From Cocos nucifera (taxonomy: Eukaryota; Streptophyta; Magnoliopsida; Arecales; Arecaceae), in contig QRFJ01005053.1 of assembly GCA_006176705.1 (NCBI GenBank), positions 51,428 through 115,427 of the forward strand: 64,000 nt of DNA, written 5' to 3'. Both the position numbers and the translations under genes were made by a program. This document shows, piece by piece, positions 59,201-64,000 of this stretch. The notes under the pieces were generated by a model that saw only the letters and a program-made list of their open reading frames with translations, did not search any database and was not told where the DNA came from. How positions within the stretch are numbered: position 1 is the first letter of the stretch; the number at the start of each line of letters is the position of its first letter.

Positions 59201-59560
59201 ATTCTTTTATTGAAGAAGATGCCCAGGGAGTTCAAATTTCATATAATGATGTGATTGTAGTTAATTATAAATATTGCTGATTATGATGTACACCATATTT
59301 TAATTGATAATGAAAGTTCTACTGATGTCTTTTTTTATGATGCTTTTTTCTAAAATGTCCATATTGGATAGTAGGATGGGTCCGATGAATTTCCAACTAG
59401 TAGGATTCACAGGTGATGCAGTGCTAGTGGGAGTAATAACATTGCCAATGGTAGTGGGTCGGTATCCAAAGTAATCCATAACTTAAGTTGATTTTTTAGT
59501 AGTTAACGCCCCTTCTGCCAACAATGCAATCCTTGGCCGATCTAGTTTGAATGCACTCCA
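59200..59560 (+). pseudogene. Tat-type aspartic protease
   Basis: The region near 59290-59345 reads VHHILIDNESSTDVFFYDAF, the active-site segment of the Tat protease, with a glutamate where glycine is usual after the catalytic aspartate. That change and a nearby stop make it inactive. Confidence 0.6.
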
Positions 59561-59879
59561 AGCTGTGATTTTAACTTATTACCTAAAAATAAAATTTTCA
59601 ACAAGGCATGGAGTCGGGGAGGTTAGAGGAGACAAGACACTAGCTCGACACTGCTATAATATCACCTTACGGGGAGAAAGTCAAGTAGATCCTTGTCCAA
59701 TGGATGGGCTTGATGCCCATGATGATATGTCTGAAGAAAGAGGGAAACCCATCGATGATGACCTTGAGGAGTCCCTTTGAATAATGGAAATAAGGAACAT
59801 ACTATAAAGATTGGCTCGAATCTAAAAAGAGAAGCCAGAAAGTAACTCATCATCTTCTTGCAAAAGAATACTGATGTTT

Positions 59880-60640
59880 TCACCTGGGTACCTAAAGACA
59901 TGCCTTGGATTGATACAGAGGTAATGGAGCATCGTTTGGGTGTGGACCTTAAACATCAACCAGTGAAGTAGAAAAAGCGCAGCTTTGCACCTGAGAGGCA
60001 GAAGACCGGACGAGGTCGACAAGCTCTTCAAAGTAGGATTCATTTGAAAAGTGCTTTATCCTGACTGGATCGCAAATATCATTCTCATTAAAAAAGCAAA
60101 TGGCAAGTGAAGGATGCGCATAGACTTCACAGAATTGAATATAGCTTAACCAAAAGACAGCTTGCCAAATATTGATCAATGGGTGGACACAACTTCGGGC
60201 CATGAACTCCTCACCTTCATGGATGCCTTCTCCGACTATAACCAAATCCTGATGGCCCCAGAGGATGAGGAGAAGATTACTTTTATTACTGACCATGGTC
60301 TTTATTATTATAGGGTCATGCCCTTTAGGCTTAAAATTGTAGGTGCAACTTATCAATGCCTGGTGAATAAGATTTTCAAGGAGCAGATCGACCGTAACAT
60401 GGTGGTCTATGTGGATGACATGCTGACTAAAAATCGATCTTCACCAAATCACATGCCGACCTTGAAGAGACCTTTAGCAGTCTCCAAAAATACAAGATAA
60501 AGCTAAACCCTACAAAATAAACTTTCAAAGTAACCTCAGAAAAGTTCCTAGGATTCATATGTCAAGACACGGCATTGAAACCAACCCAGAGAAGATCAAA
60601 GCCATCCAAGAGATGACTGCTCCAAAAATAATAAAAGAAG
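59880..60640 (+). pseudogene. Ty3-type reverse transcriptase
   Basis: A 112-residue frame (60162-60500) reads LLTFMDAFSDYNQILMAPED, the first catalytic aspartate lying in MDAFSDYNQ, then MPFRLKIVGATYQ and the palm motif YVDDM at 60408-60422. Upstream RVDKLFKVGFI-type and downstream KCTFGVTSEKFLG-type sequence are in other frames. The stop frequency shows it is dead. Confidence 0.85.
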
Positions 60641-60689
60641 TTCAATGCCTTACTGGCTAGGTGGTGGCCCTAAATCACTTCATTTCAAG

Positions 60690-61100
60690 GTCGGCGGAGC
60701 GTTGTATGCCCTTCTTCCAAGTACTCAAACAGTAAGAACTTCAACTGGACTCTTGAGTGTGAGCAGGTCCTTGAAGAATTGAAAAACTATCTTAGTTCAC
60801 CCCGCTGCTAGCTAAACCTGAACTTGGAAAAGAGCTATTCTTGTACCTTGCTATGTCTTCCACAGCTATTAGAGCCATCCTGATCAAAGAAGAAGCTAAA
60901 GTTCAGAAGTCGATCTACTATACAAGCAGAGTTCTGAGGGATGCAGAAACAACATACACCAAATTAAAAAACCTAAATTATGCCTTGTTGATTATAGCTA
61001 GAAAGCTTCGATCTTATTTCTATGGATACATAATTACTCTCCTTACTAATCACCCATCAAGGCAATTCTTTGCCAGCCTGATACCTCCAAAAGAGTAGCA
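60690..61100 (+). pseudogene. Ty3-type RNase H (first)
   Basis: A frame at 60841-61098 reads LYLAMSSTAIRAILIKEEAK, SIYYTSRVLRDAETTYTKLKN and YFYGYIITLLTNHP, the standard Ty3 RNase H domain joined to RT. The DEDD residue in the opening segment is alanine (LAMS where VS/AVS occurs in relatives). Confidence 0.8.
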
Positions 61101-61259
61101 AAATGGGCGATTGAGTTAATTGAACTTGATATTTATTTTTAACCTCGACCATCCATTAAAGCTCAAATACTGGCTGATTTATAGCGGAGTGCACTATTCC
61201 GGATGCAACCGAACCAGAGCACCAAGAGGCCCGTATCCCTCACTCTCCTGAAGAAAAGA

Positions 61260-61640
61260 CTGATCTCCCTAAAAACTTCTGGGCGCTATATGTTGATGGT
61301 TCATCTAATGCTTGTGGAGTAGGTGCAGGTTTGATTTTTATTAATCTAGAGGGTATTATGGCCGAATATGCTTTGCACTTTGAGTTCCCCACTACTAACA
61401 ATAGGGCTGAATATGAAGCTCTAATCTCGGGGTTGAAGATAGCTAAATAATTGGAAGCAAAGCATTTGAAGATTTATAGTGATTCTCAACTAGTGGTGGG
61501 GTAAGTTAATAACACCTTCGAAGCTTGCGAGGAAGATATAAAGAAATATTCGAAAAAAAATGAGGGATTTAATCCCGACCTTTAGCAACTTTAAAATTTA
61601 GCAGATACCCAAGGTGGAAAACACCAGAGCCGATCTTCTT
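61260..61640 (+). pseudogene. Second, archaeal-type RNase H of the Tat lineage
   Basis: The region reads WALYVDGSSNACGVGAGL (near 61285), NNRAEYEALISGLKIA (near 61398) and IYSDSQLVVG (near 61470), with the D, E and D active-site residues kept. Two in-frame stops interrupt it. This extra domain between RNase H and integrase is known from Tat elements. Confidence 0.85.
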
Positions 61641-61734
61641 TCTAAGTTAGCCACCTTAGCCCCAAATGAGCTACCAAAAGAAATTCTCTTTGAAGTCCTG
61701 CAGCATCCAAGCTTGGAAGAATCCCTAGGCAATA

Positions 61735-62282
61735 ATGCAAGTCGATCATGAGCCCAGCTTGATCGATCCGTTGATTTCTTATCTTAGAGACAAAATTTTT
61801 TCTAGAGACCACAAAGAAGCTCGGAAGTTAAGAAATCAAGCTTCTCGCTATATTTTATATAAAAATAAGCTATACAAGAGGTCATACTCCCTACCACTCC
61901 TCAAATATCTCCAACCTTCCGAAGCTGATTATGCCATGAGAGAAGTTTATGAAGGGATATGCAGAAATCATTTGGAGGCGAGATCCTTATCATATAAGTT
62001 ACTCTGGTAGGGATACTATTGGTCAATGATGCACCAAGATGCGCTGGATTATGTAAAAAAATAAATAAATGTCAAAGAAATGCAAACATTCAAAGATAGT
62101 CGACTTCATAGTCCACACCATTAAGTGCTCCTTGACCATTTGTGCAATGGAGGATGGACATACTTGGGCTTTTCCTATGGTGCCAGGACAATGAAAGTTT
62201 ATGCCGGTGGCAGTAGATTATTTTTTCAAGTGGGTTGAGGCCGAACCCTTAGCAAAAATTACCGAAGCTAAAGTATAGTACT
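61735..62282 (+). pseudogene. Ty3-type integrase, truncated
   Basis: The N-terminal zinc-binding domain is present as REVYEGICRNH and YKLLW-GYYW (61940-62030), followed by C-x-x-C as KCQRNA. The core is readable to VAVDYFFKWVEAEPLAKITEAKV (62200-62275), which includes the second catalytic aspartate. It stops at 62282, where a minus-strand LTR begins, so the DDE glutamate and C-terminus are missing. Confidence 0.8.
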
Positions 62283-62985
62283 TGATGCGTGCGTGGGCGA
62301 GTGACTCCGAACAGAAAATTTCAGGATTGCGTGATTTTGGGAAAATGGGCGTAACTTCCTCAATACAGGTCGGATTGACCCGATTCCAAAAGTCACAGAT
62401 CAATGACTCGTATATCTACAACTTTCGTGTTTTGAGTTTCCACAAATAAGTTCTGTGGAGTGAGCGATTCTGGGAGGAAGTGGATGAGGCACTGTGTTTG
62501 TGGGGATGTGTGTAACTCGAGGATATGGAAGGTTTATCACCTAAGCCTAAAGGCACAAGCCACCAGCCAAGGATAAAGGACCGAGATAGTTGTAGTTCAC
62601 CACCAAGGCTTAAAGAAAATTCCACCGGCCAAGGATAAAGAACTGTTTGATTCACCACCAACGACGTTGGATAAAGAATCGAGATAATAATTCAACTCAC
62701 AAAGAGGAATTTTCATTCATTCAACCAGTCTGATTACAAAATGAGAATATGTCTCATTATATAGATATTAGACTCAGAATTGAAAACAACATGGGAACTA
62801 CCCAAACATTAAAGACTAAACAAAACTGAAATAGCATTAAAGGTCTAGGAACTAGGGAATGCAATAAATGACATGGGGACTAGGAGTCTTATCTCTTCAG
62901 CCTTCAAAATTCGTCCACCAACAATAACTAGCAAATATCTACTTCCAAAGAGCATTAAATCACTATGGAACTTATCCTGAATAAC
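62283..62985 (-). repeat. 3' LTR of the right-edge Ty3 element
   Basis: On the plus strand it starts TGATGCGTGCGTGG (reversed LTR end CA). The start on the minus strand is placed next to AAAGGGGAG (62988-62996 reversed), a polypurine tract, so the inner end is approximate. A TATA box (minus strand TCTATATAATG) lies near 62756-62766. The middle has repeated CCAAGGATAAAG units (near 62565, 62628 and 62660). Confidence 0.6.
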
Positions 62986-63006
62986 TCCCCTTTGATATAT
63001 CATCGA

Positions 63007-63979
63007 TCAGCAACGAATTTTGATATTGGTATCATCATTCCTTAACCCATCGAAGCAAGTTGTAACCGAAGTTAGTCTTGGCATGAATAAGTACCGATAG
63101 TGTTTGTTTTGCCGAAGAATCTGCTGGCTTAAGGATTGATGAATAAGTACCGATAGTGTTTGTTTTGCCGAAGGAATCTGCTCAGGACTTAAGGATTGAT
63201 CAGTAGTCTCGGATGCTCCCGCATCATTCCCCCCGGGTTGTTTGAGATTTGTCCTCAAATCTGACAAGTCATCATCCTCCAAGTAAGGAGAAAGATCACC
63301 TACATTAAAAGTTGCCGAAACTCCATATTCTCCAGGAAGATCAATCTTGTAAGCATTTTCGCCAATTCTCTCGAGAACTTCAAATGGACCGTCAGCTCTA
63401 GGCATAAGCTTATTCTTCCGCTGAGAAGGAAATCTTTCCTTCCTTAAGTGTAACCACACAAGATCACCTGGTTGGAAATGAGCCTTCCTCCGATGTTTAT
63501 TAGCTTTCTTCCTATAAGACTCGTTAGCCTTCTCGATCTTGCTTCGAATCTGCTCATGGAGTTTTTTCATTGATTCAGCTCTCTCTTTGCCATCAAAGTT
63601 CACTTGTGAATTGGATGGAATAGGAATTAAATCAATCGGTGTGAGCGGATTGATTCCATACACAACTTCGAAGGGTGATCGACCAGTAGTATAACTCGGT
63701 GATCGATTATAAGCGAACTCAGCATGTGCAAGCTTCAAATCCCAATCTTTTAGAGATTTACTAACCATTCCTCGAAGTAACGTAGTGAGAGTGCGATTGG
63801 TTACTTCCTGTTTGGCCATCGGTTTGAGGATGACAAGTGGTGCTGAATAGAAGTCTGGTTCCAAGCATTCTCCATAAGGTCTTCCAGAAATAACTTAAAA
63901 ACTTAGAATCACGATCAGATACAATGGTCTTTGGTACTCCATGAAGGCGAATGATCTCCTTGAAATAAAGATCAGCCAC
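63007..63979 (-). pseudogene. Ty3 integrase C-terminal half, one frameshift
   Basis: Reading from 63979 leftwards, KEIIRLHGVPKTIVSDRDSKF holds the second catalytic aspartate, then TTCHPQTDGQT. Near 63800-63815 one extra base moves the reading to EVTNRTLTTLLRGMV, so the catalytic glutamate lies at the frameshift. The rest is an open frame to 63007: HAEFAYNRSPSYTTGRSPFE, FQPGDLVWLHLRKERFP, GPFEVLERIGENAYKIDLPG and TFNVGDLSPYLEDDD. It inserts element cDNA. A 56/60-bp tandem duplication (63085-63200) alters the last 60 residues. Confidence 0.85.
63085..63200 (-). repeat. Tandem duplication of 56/60 bp at the end of integrase
   Basis: 63085-63140 and 63141-63200 share GAATAAGTACCGATAGTG at the start and AAGGATTGAT at the end. 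The left unit is 4 bases shorter. It changes the reading frame between copies within the C-terminal tail. Confidence 0.85.
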
Positions 63980-64000
63980 ATGAGATGCATCATCCGTCTT

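Larger units (their letters stand above)
57767..62282 (+). mobile_element. Ty3/gypsy element of the Tat lineage, internal part
   Basis: The order gag, protease, RT, RNase H, second RNase H, integrase is diagnostic of the plant Tat group (Tat/Retand-like). LTRs are not present in this stretch: the left end abuts a family-B LTR, and the right end is cut in integrase by another element at 62283. The family-C LTRs at 10959 and 37945 could belong to relatives, but that link is unproven. Every domain has stops or frameshifts. Confidence 0.85.
62283..64000 (-). mobile_element. Ty3/gypsy element, minus strand, 3' end; runs off the right edge
   Basis: The 3' LTR (62283-about 62985) is preceded, on the minus strand, by integrase. 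It inserted into the Tat integrase at 62282. The integrase tail with AYKIDLPGEYGVSATFNV resembles chromovirus-type elements of CRM-like style; that lineage call is tentative. Confidence 0.75.

Noticed and set aside
1..64000. A new defence, biosynthetic or other multi-gene system
   Set aside because: Only one host gene is supported. Everything else recognisable is retroelement or simple repeat, and no co-oriented gene cluster exists.

Overview
The window is a stretch of AT-rich nuclear plant DNA. The evidence is a spliced receptor-like cytoplasmic kinase gene with GT-AG introns inside a dense bed of nested Ty1/copia and Ty3 LTR retrotransposons. Very long Angela-like copia LTRs (about 2.3 and 2.9 kb), a 6 kb intron and the retroelement mix suggest a monocot with a repeat-rich genome, possibly a palm; that species-level guess is inference. 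I see no bacterial genes, CRISPR array, rRNA or tRNA gene, and I found no previously undescribed system. What stands out is a cleanly reconstructable kinase gene and a readable record of insertion, deletion and recombination among retrotransposons.

Layout. 1-1361 is an LTR of an element extending off the left edge, inserted into the 5' LTR of a family-A copia element (1362-10372, plus strand, broken gag-pol). It is followed by the tail and LTR of a Ty3-like element (family C, 10373-12278) and a reversed piece of a family-B copia LTR (12279-13150). AT-rich DNA with a 36-bp minisatellite leads to the one host gene. 15343-23790 (plus strand) carries six exons of a 381-residue RLCK-VII (PBS1-like/APK1-like) kinase. 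A short first exon encodes a predicted membrane-anchor N-terminus, and five W-box cores lie within 325 bp just upstream. Intron 1 (6 kb) holds a possible TIR element, a hairpin and a 200-bp tandem duplication. A decayed copia pol remnant lies behind the gene (24440-25330).

27094-45321 is nested repeats: a family-B LTR (27094-28923) cut by a second family-A element (28924-37761) that has lost its integrase, another family-C tail plus LTR (37762-38925), a reversed family-A LTR piece, then the 3' end of a SIRE/Maximus-like element (39823-44652) interrupted by a 2869-bp solo LTR of family B with target duplication ATATA. 44653-57766 is a patchwork: family-A and family-B pieces, a minus-strand family-A 3' end (45461-48362), and a family-B element (48468-57766) with decayed pol and a complete 3' LTR.

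57767-62282 is a Ty3 element of the Tat lineage, with a second RNase H domain between RT/RNase H and integrase. Its integrase is interrupted at 62283 by a minus-strand Ty3 element that runs off the right edge and has a nearly intact integrase C-terminus.

Only the kinase looks like a functional host gene. Retroelement coding regions are annotated as pseudogenes because each shows frameshifts, stops or deletions. Family names A, B and C are labels used only in this annotation.
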